In this document: piece by piece, positions 43,500 through 53,391 of the stretch
How the letters are laid out: every line of letters begins with the position of its first letter
How positions within the stretch are numbered: the stretch's first letter is position 1
Assembly: GCA_945870185.1 (NCBI GenBank)
Contig: CAMBRK010000014.1
Coordinates: 1 to 64,000 of the forward strand
Source of the DNA: Aureispira sp. CCB-QB1
GTDB lineage: Bacteria; Bacteroidota; Bacteroidia; Chitinophagales; Saprospiraceae
Length of the DNA stretch: 64,000 nucleotides
Direction of reading: 5' to 3'
Position numbers and translations under genes: made by a program
Notes under the pieces: generated by a model
Database searches by the model: none
What the model saw: the letters and a program-made list of their open reading frames with translations, nothing else
Told to the model about the DNA's origin: nothing

Positions 43500-45263
43500 A
43501 TGAAATCCCCATTTTTAATCCTTTTCGCACTTTTGATGTCTCTTCATATGTCCGGGCAATCAGATACCGCAGCAGTAGCTATTACGAGATTTGACAAAGT
43601 AAATACTGACGCTAAAGTATATAACACCTTCATTGACGAAAAAAATGTCATTTGGTTGGCATCGAGCAAAGGACTCATAGAAACCACGGGAGATGGAAGT
43701 AAGTACATCATACATTTTGAAAATACCAGTATGCGTGATATCACTTCTGACAGAAAAGACAATATTTGGGCAGCATCTACCAATGCCATTTACAACTTTA
43801 AAACTAAAAGCAGCTATAGTCTACCTGATGATGGTATCGAAATCTCAGACATCGCTTATCTGGATGGAAATCTTTGGATAGGTACCCATAATGGTCTGTA
43901 TCAGTTTAATGTCACTACCAATAAATTTAAAGTTCATGACAACGAAAACTCAAAATTGGTCAGTAATAAAATCAACTTTGTACATGCTGATAAAAGCAGA
44001 ATACTTTGGGTAGGTACCGATAACGGTTACTTAAGGATAGATGGTGAAAAATGGGAAATTGAAGACAAAAAACTCAAAATGCTAGCTACTTGCGAAAATA
44101 ATGAAGGTCAGTGGATTATATCAGAAAAAGATATGTTTCTGATCAATAAATACAACCGACTTTTTCCTGTCAAACTTGACCCTTCACAATACCAAGGTAA
44201 GATCAACAACTTCGTCATCGACTCCAAAGGTAGAATTTATATTGCATCTGATATCTTGGTGCGCTATGATCCTTACAAAGAAGAAGTCAAAAACTATTCA
44301 GTGGACGCTGCTACTTTGAGTAAGGCATCACTGAGTTTGGGATGTGACAAAAATGACAATATCTGGATAGGTACTGATGGATCAGGATTTTATAAGCTCC
44401 TTTTTGGAGATGTAGTAGCTGAGCAAATCAATGCTATAATTTTAGTGGGAAATAATATTAGCTGTCAAGGTGGACAAAACGGAAGCATCAAAGTCAGTGT
44501 TTCTGGTGGACAAAGACCTTACACATACAAGTGGAATATTTCGGGAGCTATGGGTACCACGGCTTCTGGATTAGCTGCAGGAAACTATGAAGTCACGGTT
44601 ACGGATAAAAATCAAAACACTACTGTAGCCAGTCTCCAAATAACTGACCCTACACCTGTATCTATAGAATTGGTATCCAATAATCGGGTGACCAATCCTG
44701 AAAACCCTGATGGGTCCATTATGGTCAAGGTAGCTGGCGGTGCTGGAAGCTACAAATACGCTTGGTCAAATGGGACAACAAATCAAAATCTAACTGGAGC
44801 AAGATCTGGACCATATACACTCAATGTTTCAGACAAAAATGGATGCGTGGCCTCAGCTACCTTCAATGTAAAAAGAGAAAAATTTATACCTGATTTAGAG
44901 ATCAATAAAGTCACAATAGGCCAAAAGCTTAGAATTAACGAATTGAATTTTGCGTCTGACAGCTCTTCCATTACACAAGACAATTATGACATCTTGGATG
45001 AAGTGTACGAATTCCTGACCGCAAATCCATCCGTAAATGTAGAAATAGGCGGGCACACTAACACTATACCGCCACATGAATATTGTGACCAACTCTCCAC
45101 CGCAAGAGCAAAAAGGGTAACTGAATACCTTTACTCGCGAGGAATCCCTAAAAGCAGGATATCTTTCAAAGGATATGGTAAACGTGAACCACTTACAGAA
45201 AGTACCTCAGCCCAAGGAAGGCAACGAAACCAACGGGTAGAAGTCAAGATATTGCAAATGTAG
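43500..45263 (+). CDS. OmpA-family protein with propeller and SprB repeats
   Basis: 587 aa with a signal peptide (FLILFALLMSLHMSGQS). A two-component-regulator-like propeller occupies about 25-310 (blades such as IWLASSKGLIET and NLWIGTHNGLYQF). Two SprB-type beta domains follow (about 318-385 and 390-465, PYTYKWNISG...GNYEVTVTDKN). The C-terminal OmpA domain binds peptidoglycan: LNFASDSS, IGGHTNT, LSTARAKRV and FKGYGKREP. It is likely an outer-membrane or periplasmic anchor protein; related mixtures occur in the T9SS/gliding proteome. It follows the EEP gene by about 75 bp and has its own signal peptide. Confidence 0.85.
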   Translation: MKSPFLILFALLMSLHMSGQSDTAAVAITRFDKVNTDAKVYNTFIDEKNVIWLASSKGLIETTGDGSKYIIHFENTSMRDITSDRKDNIWAASTNAIYNFKTKSSYSLPDDGIEISDIAYLDGNLWIGTHNGLYQFNVTTNKFKVHDNENSKLVSNKINFVHADKSRILWVGTDNGYLRIDGEKWEIEDKKLKMLATCENNEGQWIISEKDMFLINKYNRLFPVKLDPSQYQGKINNFVIDSKGRIYIASDILVRYDPYKEEVKNYSVDAATLSKASLSLGCDKNDNIWIGTDGSGFYKLLFGDVVAEQINAIILVGNNISCQGGQNGSIKVSVSGGQRPYTYKWNISGAMGTTASGLAAGNYEVTVTDKNQNTTVASLQITDPTPVSIELVSNNRVTNPENPDGSIMVKVAGGAGSYKYAWSNGTTNQNLTGARSGPYTLNVSDKNGCVASATFNVKREKFIPDLEINKVTIGQKLRINELNFASDSSSITQDNYDILDEVYEFLTANPSVNVEIGGHTNTIPPHEYCDQLSTARAKRVTEYLYSRGIPKSRISFKGYGKREPLTESTSAQGRQRNQRVEVKILQM

Positions 45264-45381
45264 GTGCTGATTTGCGGAATTGCTAAGTTGCTGCTTCGTT
45301 GAATTGTGCGATTTGCTTTGTGCTCTCAGTGAATAACTTTGTGTATTAAGTGGTTAAATCTGTCAATACGCCAATGAAGCT

Positions 45382-48300
45382 TTACGGCTTTCCGACTGTT
45401 GTACCTAGTATTAAAAGTGTGCCAGCTCCATTAATGGTTTGGCTACCTGAATGTTTAATATCCACATTTTGAAGGGTTAAAGTTTTGCCAGCATTGATGG
45501 TAATACCTGATGAGCTGGTCCGGATTTCAGGACGAGAAGTATTACTCTGACCTTGGAGTGTGATATTTTTGGTGACTGTCAATCCTGAAGTTAGGGTGAC
45601 TTGTGTTACTGACGGGGCAAAGGTGATCGTACTTCCTTCCGTATTGCAATCCAGAGCACTCCTTAACGAACCCGTGCCACTGTCATTTGAATTGGAGACT
45701 GTAGATGAGCAGGTGGATGTTACGGTGACGGGTTTGCTATTATTACTTAATGCAATACACTCATTTCCTAAAATTGAATTTAATGGCTGATTTAGCCAGT
45801 TTGAAGGGTTGGATGTAGGAGGAATGGGGCCTGATCCAGAGTAATACATCGCACCATAAATCGAATAATTCCCTGGAACAAGACTTGTAAAATTAGATGA
45901 ATTATTGAATGCTTGGATTTGATTATTTGCGATATTAACTGCAATATATGTAAAGGAATATCCACTAAGTAATGGTAGTCCATTGTAGATATTAGAACCA
46001 GAAGGTTTGGATGGAAATGTTATATTATAATTAAAAGGGTGTGTAGGTAAGCCTGTATTAAATCCACTGATACAAATGTAGTATATCTGGCCTGCATTTA
46101 AACTCAAGGTGACATTTGCCGATAAAGAAAGTCCTCCACTACCTGATGGTTGAGTTGCATTACTACCTATATGATTTACACAATTTGTACCAGAAAAAGC
46201 CCCAGAATAAATATTGATCACAGTACCAAAAGCTCCACCATGGGCAATAGAGTAGTTACCTGACACATCTACTACAAAAACACGTGGCTCATAATAAACT
46301 GGATTGCCGCCATTTGTACAAACAGCAGGAGTATTATCTAAAAAAATTAAATTCCCAGGCGAATCTGTATTAGAAATGGTACCAGATAACGCTGTTATTG
46401 TTGAACCTAAATTATTGGTTAAACCTAGATTGAGTCCGGGATCTCCTTGGGGCAAAGTGATTGCTGTAGTTGGACTAATGGAAGTTGTAATTGCCAAACA
46501 ACTCGACGTCACCGTAAAATTCACATTCCCTACATCAAAAAACCTTACACAATCCCAACAACTGCTTTCTACCCTGATTCTGGCTGTTGTTGTATTGGGT
46601 ATATTGGCAGGAATGGTGAGCGTCTCTGTTCCGTCGTTTGATGATGCAGCGGCAAGTGTATATGGATATGAATTGCCACCATCTATAGATAGTTTGATAT
46701 TTACTGTACCACATATAAATGATGTATTGCTACCTGACCAAGTGATGGTCTGACTACTTCCAGCTGCCCAGGTTACTGCTGTATTGGGAGCTGATACTTC
46801 AAGTGGGCCGACTGAAGCATTGACAGCAATAGAAACATTATCATGACTAATCCCTCCATTTGAAGCATTATTATCTCTTGCTGTGAGTCTAAAGTTTAGG
46901 GTTCTGTTGACATTGGGCAAAGGCTCAAAGCTGCTGACATTATTACTATTTAAAACTACGGGCAAAGAAGGAAAATGTCTGATATTACCCGTTGTTGACG
47001 GTGAAAAAGATCTAAAAAGTGGGGCAACTGCACTATTTCCCGCAGTGGTTCCAATAAATCCTTGAGTGGGTGTACCTGCCCCATCTTCATTATATTGCTC
47101 CCAAGTGTAAGTTATGGTTTGGTTGTTGTTCGGGTCTGTCGCACTACCTTCCAATGTAAAAGGGGTTAATCTTGGAATGGTGTAATTAGATCCTCCACAA
47201 GGGTTAGCATTTACTGATGGTGGTGTATTTCCAGAAGAAGTATTCGTGGAGCAAGTACCACCTGTTCCCCCAATATATGTTAAAAAATTATCTAAACTCC
47301 TAGCATGAAAATATAAATCTGGAGAACTTGAAATATTATTATCAGATTGACAAAGTCCAGCATATGACATTATAGTAGTACCACTACCTATTTCAAAAGC
47401 ATTTGTACTTGAAATTTGTCCTGTACAACAAGGTGTAGGCGTACACAACGACCCACCAATCCCATTAAAAGTATGCGGTCCTCCGAACATGTGACCTATC
47501 TCATGAACCATAATACTAACAGCTAAAGTGTTAACATTTTGTCCTCCACTCCATCCTAAGGCTTTCCAATAGTAGTCATTTGCAGTACCTGGATTATTTT
47601 GAAAAGTGTTGCTACAAACTACACTCAAGCCAGCAACACCAGAACCGCCGGATGAAATGGCATGTAATGCATGACCCAAATCGTAATTTCCTCCAGGAAA
47701 TTGGGCATGAATGACTCTTGCAGCTTCAACTGTTAAATTGGATGAGGAAGGATCTAATGTCGAAACGTTTGGAGAAAAAAATGGAGTTTCAAATATAGTA
47801 AAATGAACTGACATCTCTAAATTCCAATATAAATTATTTAGATTAATGATATTTACCACGGCAGCATTTGCGGTGGTATTATTACTATTTCCAAAATTTG
47901 CACTGGTATAAAAAGCATTTGTTGTAGCAATGGCCATTTCATAAGTACGGCGAGTAGCCCCATTACTTCCAAAAGTTCTTAATCCAGGATTAAAACCTCT
48001 AAAATCAATATCATCATCTTTTGCCCCGCATTGAAATGAATCCATTTTGGGGAGTTTATAGCTTTTATGGCCTGCGTTTGGATTATTTTTATCCAAAGGT
48101 TCAATTTTAATTTGATACCCTTCCCTAACTATAAGGCCTTCAATCCCAAATCTACTTACAAAAATTCTTCCATTAAAAACACCATTATTAATTGATTGTA
48201 TAGAATAGGTCTTGAAGTCAGGAAAAGTAGTCTCCATTTCTGCTGACATCACAGATGATTCCCAAACGTAAAAATCTATAAAACTTCCATTATCTAATGG

Positions 48301-48471
48301 GATATTGATTGTAACCACATCCGAGTCTTTTAAATTGTCTTCATTAGCTTTTTCTAAAGTTTTCTTAAGCATATCTAAATCAGGATAAAATAAAAAACCT
48401 GCATTAGAATTATCTTGACCCCAAACTTGAGTATAAATGATAACTAATAAAACAACCCAAATATATTTCAT
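45382..48471 (-). CDS. Reprolysin-like secreted zinc metalloprotease
   Basis: 1029 aa with a signal peptide (YIWVVLLVIIYTQVWG). A prodomain-like region is followed by a metzincin catalytic domain with HEIGHMFGGPH near residues 321-331 (three zinc His). Several beta-sandwich domains come next, then a C-terminal segment opening SNSNDSGTGSLRSALDC that resembles the start of a beta-helix. It ends ILGTTVGKP with no recognisable T9SS sorting domain, so either the tail is truncated or it uses another signal. A damaged copy of its last third lies just upstream on the same strand. Substrate unknown. Confidence 0.85.
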   Translation of the reverse strand: MKYIWVVLLVIIYTQVWGQDNSNAGFLFYPDLDMLKKTLEKANEDNLKDSDVVTINIPLDNGSFIDFYVWESSVMSAEMETTFPDFKTYSIQSINNGVFNGRIFVSRFGIEGLIVREGYQIKIEPLDKNNPNAGHKSYKLPKMDSFQCGAKDDDIDFRGFNPGLRTFGSNGATRRTYEMAIATTNAFYTSANFGNSNNTTANAAVVNIINLNNLYWNLEMSVHFTIFETPFFSPNVSTLDPSSSNLTVEAARVIHAQFPGGNYDLGHALHAISSGGSGVAGLSVVCSNTFQNNPGTANDYYWKALGWSGGQNVNTLAVSIMVHEIGHMFGGPHTFNGIGGSLCTPTPCCTGQISSTNAFEIGSGTTIMSYAGLCQSDNNISSSPDLYFHARSLDNFLTYIGGTGGTCSTNTSSGNTPPSVNANPCGGSNYTIPRLTPFTLEGSATDPNNNQTITYTWEQYNEDGAGTPTQGFIGTTAGNSAVAPLFRSFSPSTTGNIRHFPSLPVVLNSNNVSSFEPLPNVNRTLNFRLTARDNNASNGGISHDNVSIAVNASVGPLEVSAPNTAVTWAAGSSQTITWSGSNTSFICGTVNIKLSIDGGNSYPYTLAAASSNDGTETLTIPANIPNTTTARIRVESSCWDCVRFFDVGNVNFTVTSSCLAITTSISPTTAITLPQGDPGLNLGLTNNLGSTITALSGTISNTDSPGNLIFLDNTPAVCTNGGNPVYYEPRVFVVDVSGNYSIAHGGAFGTVINIYSGAFSGTNCVNHIGSNATQPSGSGGLSLSANVTLSLNAGQIYYICISGFNTGLPTHPFNYNITFPSKPSGSNIYNGLPLLSGYSFTYIAVNIANNQIQAFNNSSNFTSLVPGNYSIYGAMYYSGSGPIPPTSNPSNWLNQPLNSILGNECIALSNNSKPVTVTSTCSSTVSNSNDSGTGSLRSALDCNTEGSTITFAPSVTQVTLTSGLTVTKNITLQGQSNTSRPEIRTSSSGITINAGKTLTLQNVDIKHSGSQTINGAGTLLILGTTVGKP

Positions 48472-48621
48472 GAAAATATAATTAATCTAATTAAACCAAA
48501 TAAAACACAAATTTAATGAATTTAAATTAAATTTATATTTTTCGTATATATATATTTTAGACCAATATAATTCAATGATTATCTAAAATTTCAAGTAATA
48601 TAACACAACTAAACTTCAAGA

Positions 48622-49797
48622 TTAAAGTTTACTCCAAGTAGTGCCAGTAATGATGAGCTGTCCAGCCCCATTTAAGGTTTGACTCCCCAGATGTTTGATA
48701 TCGACATTTTGCAGCGTTAAAGTTTTGCCAGCATTGATGGTAATACCTGATGAGCTGGTCCCGATTTTAGGTCTTGAAACACTGTTTTGACCTTACGAGG
48801 TGACATTTTTTGTTATTGTTAATATCGACATCAACGTCACGTTTGTAATGCCTTTTGCAAATGTTATAATGCTATTTTCTGCAACACAACTCATAGCCGC
48901 CCTTAGTGAACCTAGTCCACTATCATAAGAGTTAGTGACTACTGTAGAACATGACGGGGTAATGGTCAACGGCTTAAAATTAGTACTCACCATGAGACAT
49001 AAGTTTCCATTGATAACGGTACTCAAAGGCTGACCGATTAGATTTGTTAAATTTACATTTCCAGGTGGATTTGCCGTTCCTGAATCAAACATAAGTCCGT
49101 AAACAGAATATGTTCCTGCACCCAAAGTTGAAAAATCAGAATTGTCGTTAAACGATGAAATCGCTTCGGTATTGGTATTTACTGCTATGTATGTATAGCT
49201 GTAGCCCATAGGTGGTTGCAGTTGCACTCCATTAAACACAATAGCTCCAGCCGGCTTTACTGGACATGTGACGTTATATGTTGAAGGGAGCGCAGGGAAG
49301 TTTGTTGTATATCTAGAAACAACCAAAGTATATAATTGTCCCTGCTGAAGGTTTATAGAAATATTATTATTAAACGTTAAACTATCCATTCCGGTAGCGT
49401 CCACCGCGGAAGAAATCATATGATTGTTGCAGTTGGTACCAGAAAATGGCTTTTTATACAAATTCAGAATAGTACCAAAAGCACCGCCATGGTTAATAGT
49501 ATACATACCTGTAGTACTCACTGAGAAAGAATAACTATCGTAATTAGTTGCCGTACTCGACTACACACAGCCTGATGTCACTTGATTATAGTCAATCCAC
49601 AATCACTTGGTATCTGTATTGGCTAAAGTGCCATTAAAACTCGTAACCTGAATTCCCAAATTATGGCTCAAGCCTAAATTCAAACCAGGATCTGCTTCTG
49701 GTAAGGTTAATGGTGATGTTGGCAAAATCACGGTTGAAGTAGCTTGGCAAGACATTAAATTGGAACTATAAATCTTACATTGATTCTTAATAAACAT
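48622..49797 (-). pseudogene. Degenerate duplicate of the metalloprotease C-terminal third
   Basis: The frame aligns throughout with the last ~390 residues of the 45382-48471 protein (for example NTDT..., INHGGAFGT, GSLRAAMSC, SGITINAGKTLTLQNVDIKH). It carries in-frame stops after DTK, after SGCV and after NVTS. The catalytic half is absent. A 46-bp block (48716-48761) is identical to 45476-45521 while surrounding sequence has diverged. Its final residues are GTTWSKL. Confidence 0.8.
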
Positions 49798-50051
49798 TGA
49801 TTTAGGATGGACTATTGTCCATCAACTCATTATATACGAGCAACTAAAAACAAAGTACATCATTATAAAAAAGTAATCCGTCTGTATTTTTTTAGCCTGA
49901 TTTAAAATTTTATAAGTTATATCATCATTTATTTAATACAAAGATAGCTTAATAAACTTTATCCAAAGTAATAAAAATATAATATCGTAGCAAACCACAT
50001 AAATCATTTTCTTAATATCCCAATGATTTCCAAAATATTTATCAAAATAAT

Positions 50052-50059
50052 TACCTTTG
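50052..50059 (+). promoter_or_regulatory. -7-like box at the DoxX start
   Basis: TACCTTTG lies only 6 bp before the ATG at 50065, so transcription would begin at about the start codon. A leaderless message, or chance, is possible. It also argues against the ATG at 50023 being the start. Confidence 0.35.
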
Positions 50060-50064
50060 CCCTT

Positions 50065-50481
50065 ATGAAGGACATAGCAGAATTGTTGGCTCGGATACTT
50101 ATTTCGTTTGTGTTTATATACGAAGCCTTGGATGCCCTTGTATTTTTTAATAAAACTAAGGCAACCATGACGGCCTATGGCATCACGTGGAATCAGGATT
50201 TTTTACTTAAAGTACTGATATTCATGTTGATACTAGGAAGTATTTTGGTTCTTATAGGATATTTTGCAAGAGTAGGTGCTGCATTATTATTGCTTTATTG
50301 GTTGCCCTTTACCTTGTTGGTATATTCATTTTGGGATGATGCCCCGGAATACAAAAGGTTACATGCATTATATTTTATGAGAAATATTGCATTATGTGGC
50401 GGTCTATTATTGCTAATAGCTAATGGTGCCGGAAAGTATAGTGTCAAAAGATTGATTTACATTATGAAATTACCCAATTAA
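50065..50481 (+). CDS. DoxX-family membrane protein
   Basis: About 138 aa, four predicted membrane helices with the DoxX-like start KDIAELLARILISFVFIYEAL and Arg/Gly pattern GYFARVGAALLLLYWLPF. DoxX-family proteins are poorly defined inner-membrane proteins, some tied to redox partners. Start at 50065 (MKDIAELL) is preferred; an ATG 14 codons upstream lies before the -7-like box. Its stop overlaps the GH3 start (TAATG), so the two are translationally coupled. Confidence 0.85.
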   Translation: MKDIAELLARILISFVFIYEALDALVFFNKTKATMTAYGITWNQDFLLKVLIFMLILGSILVLIGYFARVGAALLLLYWLPFTLLVYSFWDDAPEYKRLHALYFMRNIALCGGLLLLIANGAGKYSVKRLIYIMKLPN

Positions 50482-51983
50482 TGAGTGTTAAAACATTTAT
50501 CATCCAAAAAGCGGCTGCTTACGTAGCCAGATATATCCACACTTGGAAACAAACAGCCCTTGTCGACCAGGATAAAATCATGCTGGATCTTATTGCCAAG
50601 GCACAAAATACAAGCTTTGGAAAAGACCATCACTTTAAAAATATCAAAAACTATAATGATTTCAAAAAAAACATTCCTGTCAGAGACTATGAAGAACTCA
50701 GGCCCTATATCGATCAAATAGTAAAAGGCAAAGAAAACATACTTTGGCCTGGAAAACCCAAATATTTCGCCAAAACTTCAGGAACAACCAGTGGCGTCAA
50801 GTACATACCAATCACCAAGGATAGTATGCCCAATCACATCGCTACGGCCAGAAATGCCATGCTCAATTACTTCCATCAAAAAGACTCGGCATCAGTATTT
50901 AATGGTAAGATGATCTTCCTATCCGGTTCTCCCGAACTCGAAGAAAAAGGTGGTGTTCCTACAGGCAGACTTTCTGGTATAGTCAATCACGAGATACCAT
51001 CCTGGGTCAGGACCAACCAACTTCCTTCCTTGGCCACTAATGTTATTGAAGATTGGGAGCACAAACTGGAAAAAATTGTAGACGAAACGCTGAAGCAAGA
51101 TATGAGACTCATCAGTGGTATTCCGCCGTGGGTGCAGATGTATTACGAACGCATTCTCGAACGCACTGGAAAAAAGACAATCAAAGAAGTGTTCCCCAAT
51201 TACAGCCTATTTATGTATGGTGGTGTGAATTTTGAACCATACAGGGCCAAACTTGAAGAATTGGTGGGTGGACGAATAGACAGTATCGAAACTTTTCCTG
51301 CTTCTGAGGGATTTATTGCTTTTCAGGATGACAAAGATGATTCGGGTTTATTGCTCAATACCAGGTCAGGAATCTTTTTTGAATTTATCCCTGTAGAAAA
51401 TATTGGTGATAAAAACCCTGAAAGATTGTCTCTTGGGCAGGTAGAACTAAACAAAGACTACGCCCTCATCATCAACAATAATGCCGGTCTTTGGGGGTAC
51501 AACATCGGCGATTGTATCAGATTTGTCAGTCTTAACCCGTATAAATTGTTGGTAAGTGGTCGTGTCAAACATTATATATCAGCATTTGGTGAGCATGTCA
51601 TAGGCAAAGAAGTGGAAGAAGCCATCCTATCCGTGGCTAATGCTCAAAACATCAGTTTGACAGAGTTTACGGTGGCGCCCCAAGTAAACCCTCCGGATGG
51701 CAGCACACCATATCATGAGTGGTTTGTAGAATTCGATACGTTACCAGCTGATATGCAACAATTTTCATTAGAAGTTGACGGAGCCATGTGTCAGCAGAAT
51801 ATTTATTACGACGACCTTATTAAAGGGAACATACTCCAACCGCTGAAGATACGAATCCTGAAAAAAGACAGCTTTAGAGAATATATGAAATCATTGGGCA
51901 AACTCGGCGGACAAAACAAAGTGCCTCGACTCAGCAATGACAGAAAAATAGCAGACGAACTAAGTCCTTTCATCGCCAAGTAA
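50481..51983 (+). CDS. GH3-family acyl-adenylate/amide synthetase-like protein
   Basis: 500 aa of the GH3 family. Seen: DLIAKAQNTSFGKDHHF at the N-terminus, the ATP-binding YFAKTSGTTSG loop, SGSPELEEKGGVPTGRLSGI, NYSLFMYGGVNFEPY and the SGRVKHYISAFGEHV hinge. Plant GH3s conjugate amino acids to hormones via acyl-AMP; bacterial substrates are mostly unknown. It is coupled to the DoxX gene by a 1-bp overlap. Confidence 0.88.
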   Translation: MSVKTFIIQKAAAYVARYIHTWKQTALVDQDKIMLDLIAKAQNTSFGKDHHFKNIKNYNDFKKNIPVRDYEELRPYIDQIVKGKENILWPGKPKYFAKTSGTTSGVKYIPITKDSMPNHIATARNAMLNYFHQKDSASVFNGKMIFLSGSPELEEKGGVPTGRLSGIVNHEIPSWVRTNQLPSLATNVIEDWEHKLEKIVDETLKQDMRLISGIPPWVQMYYERILERTGKKTIKEVFPNYSLFMYGGVNFEPYRAKLEELVGGRIDSIETFPASEGFIAFQDDKDDSGLLLNTRSGIFFEFIPVENIGDKNPERLSLGQVELNKDYALIINNNAGLWGYNIGDCIRFVSLNPYKLLVSGRVKHYISAFGEHVIGKEVEEAILSVANAQNISLTEFTVAPQVNPPDGSTPYHEWFVEFDTLPADMQQFSLEVDGAMCQQNIYYDDLIKGNILQPLKIRILKKDSFREYMKSLGKLGGQNKVPRLSNDRKIADELSPFIAK

Positions 51984-52096
51984 GAGTGAAATGAAAGTGG
52001 TTAATAAAGCATTGGGCGAATATTTGTTACTTTTAATCTAAATATTCGTCTGTAGCTTTGTAAAATTAATTATCATTGCACCAAAATAATTTTTAA

Positions 52097-52648
52097 ATGT
52101 TACTAGACATCATCGTAGCTATCGTTGTATCCTTAGGTTTTTATTTAGGGTATTCGCGTGGATTGATCAAAACCGTTTTTGATTCTTTATCATTGGTGGT
52201 GGGTATACTTGCAGCACTCAAGCTGTCCCCTATTGTGATTAGCATTTTACAAGAAATCATCAAAACATCGCCCGCTGTATCTTTTTTACTAGGTGTGGTG
52301 ATCACATTTATAGGAGTCATGGCTTTGATTAGATTTATCGGCCGCAAAATGGAAGATATGCTCGAGGCTGTCAATATCAATTTTATTAATAAACTTGCTG
52401 GTGGCGCTATTCAGGGATTATTTTTTGCCTACATTTTAAGCATGGCTCTGTGGCTAGTTAATAGTCTCAGTGTACTCAAGCCAGAAGTAAAAGCAGCATC
52501 CATTACTTATCCACTTTTAGAACCACTACCAGAAAAAGGGAAGGCGATTTTTACCTCACTCAAGCCGGTATTTAAAGGATTTTGGGATAAAACAGTAGAA
52601 GCGATGGACAGTATCAATAAAAACGAAAGCCAAGAACCGGTACAATAA
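52097..52648 (+). CDS. CvpA-family membrane protein
   Basis: 183 aa, four membrane helices with the family pattern LDIIVAIVVSLGFYLGYSRGLIKTVFD at the start and a central FIGVMALIRFIGRKMED. CvpA (colicin V production) relatives affect envelope integrity. The C-terminal tail is hydrophilic. It stands alone between the GH3 and sigma-factor genes. Confidence 0.85.
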   Translation: MLLDIIVAIVVSLGFYLGYSRGLIKTVFDSLSLVVGILAALKLSPIVISILQEIIKTSPAVSFLLGVVITFIGVMALIRFIGRKMEDMLEAVNINFINKLAGGAIQGLFFAYILSMALWLVNSLSVLKPEVKAASITYPLLEPLPEKGKAIFTSLKPVFKGFWDKTVEAMDSINKNESQEPVQ

Positions 52649-52812
52649 TTATTTTAGATTGGGTCGTTAGTAATCATTGTGGTTCTGAGATGAAAAAGGT
52701 TTTAAGATTCTTTTTTTTGTATACCTAGATAAAAATTAGTTTCACACCCGACAAAGACCCAAAATATCATTTATTTTTAAGTTCCTAAATTGTCCATTGC
52801 AAAATAATAAAC

Positions 52813-52820
52813 TATATTTG
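52813..52820 (+). promoter_or_regulatory. Bacteroidota -7 box for the sigma factor
   Basis: TATATTTG matches TAnnTTTG, 19 bp ahead of the GTG start at 52839. Confidence 0.5.
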
Positions 52821-52838
52821 CCATGACAATCAATTTTA

Positions 52839-53387
52839 GTGGACAAGGGACAGTTTAAAATATTATTTGATGAGCAATACCGACCTCTTTGCAACTTTGC
52901 ATTTAGGATTACTGGTGATCTGAATAAGTCAGAAGATATCGTCCAGGATGTTTTTGTTAAAATATGGAATCAAAACGACCTTCTAAAAGCAAATAAAAAT
53001 ATTAGATCATTTATCTATACAATGGTAAGGAATCACGCGCTAGAAGTGATCCGTAGAGATGGTATAGGTATGAAAGTCACTCAACATTTACTGTATCTGC
53101 ACTCAGATGAAAGTGAACAACTAGTCCTAGACGAAGATATAGAAAAATACGCATTAATTGATAAAATATATGTATCTATACGACAATTGCCCCCAAAATG
53201 TGGGGAAGTTTTTACCCTGTGTAAAATAAATGGTTTATCTTACATCCAAATTGGTGAGCAGTTGAATATTTCGGTCAAAACAGTTGAAAATCACATGAGC
53301 AAGGCATTAAAGTTGTTGCGTAAAATGCTGGCCGACCAGATGTTATCCATTGTCATCATTCTTTGGTGGTTATTTATTAATTATTGA
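52839..53387 (+). CDS. ECF RNA polymerase sigma factor, Bacteroidota expansion family
   Basis: 182 aa. Region 2 spans FKILFDEQYRPLCNFAFR to QDVFVKIWNQND. Region 4 helix-turn-helix is LSYIQIGEQLNISVKTVENHMSKALKLL. The C-terminal 14 residues are hydrophobic (LSIVIILWWLFINY). The start is GTG. It is directly followed by a FecR-type anti-sigma and a TonB receptor, the standard cell-surface signalling triad: a ligand at the receptor releases the sigma through FecR. Confidence 0.9.
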   Translation: MDKGQFKILFDEQYRPLCNFAFRITGDLNKSEDIVQDVFVKIWNQNDLLKANKNIRSFIYTMVRNHALEVIRRDGIGMKVTQHLLYLHSDESEQLVLDEDIEKYALIDKIYVSIRQLPPKCGEVFTLCKINGLSYIQIGEQLNISVKTVENHMSKALKLLRKMLADQMLSIVIILWWLFINY

Positions 53388-53391
53388 TTCA

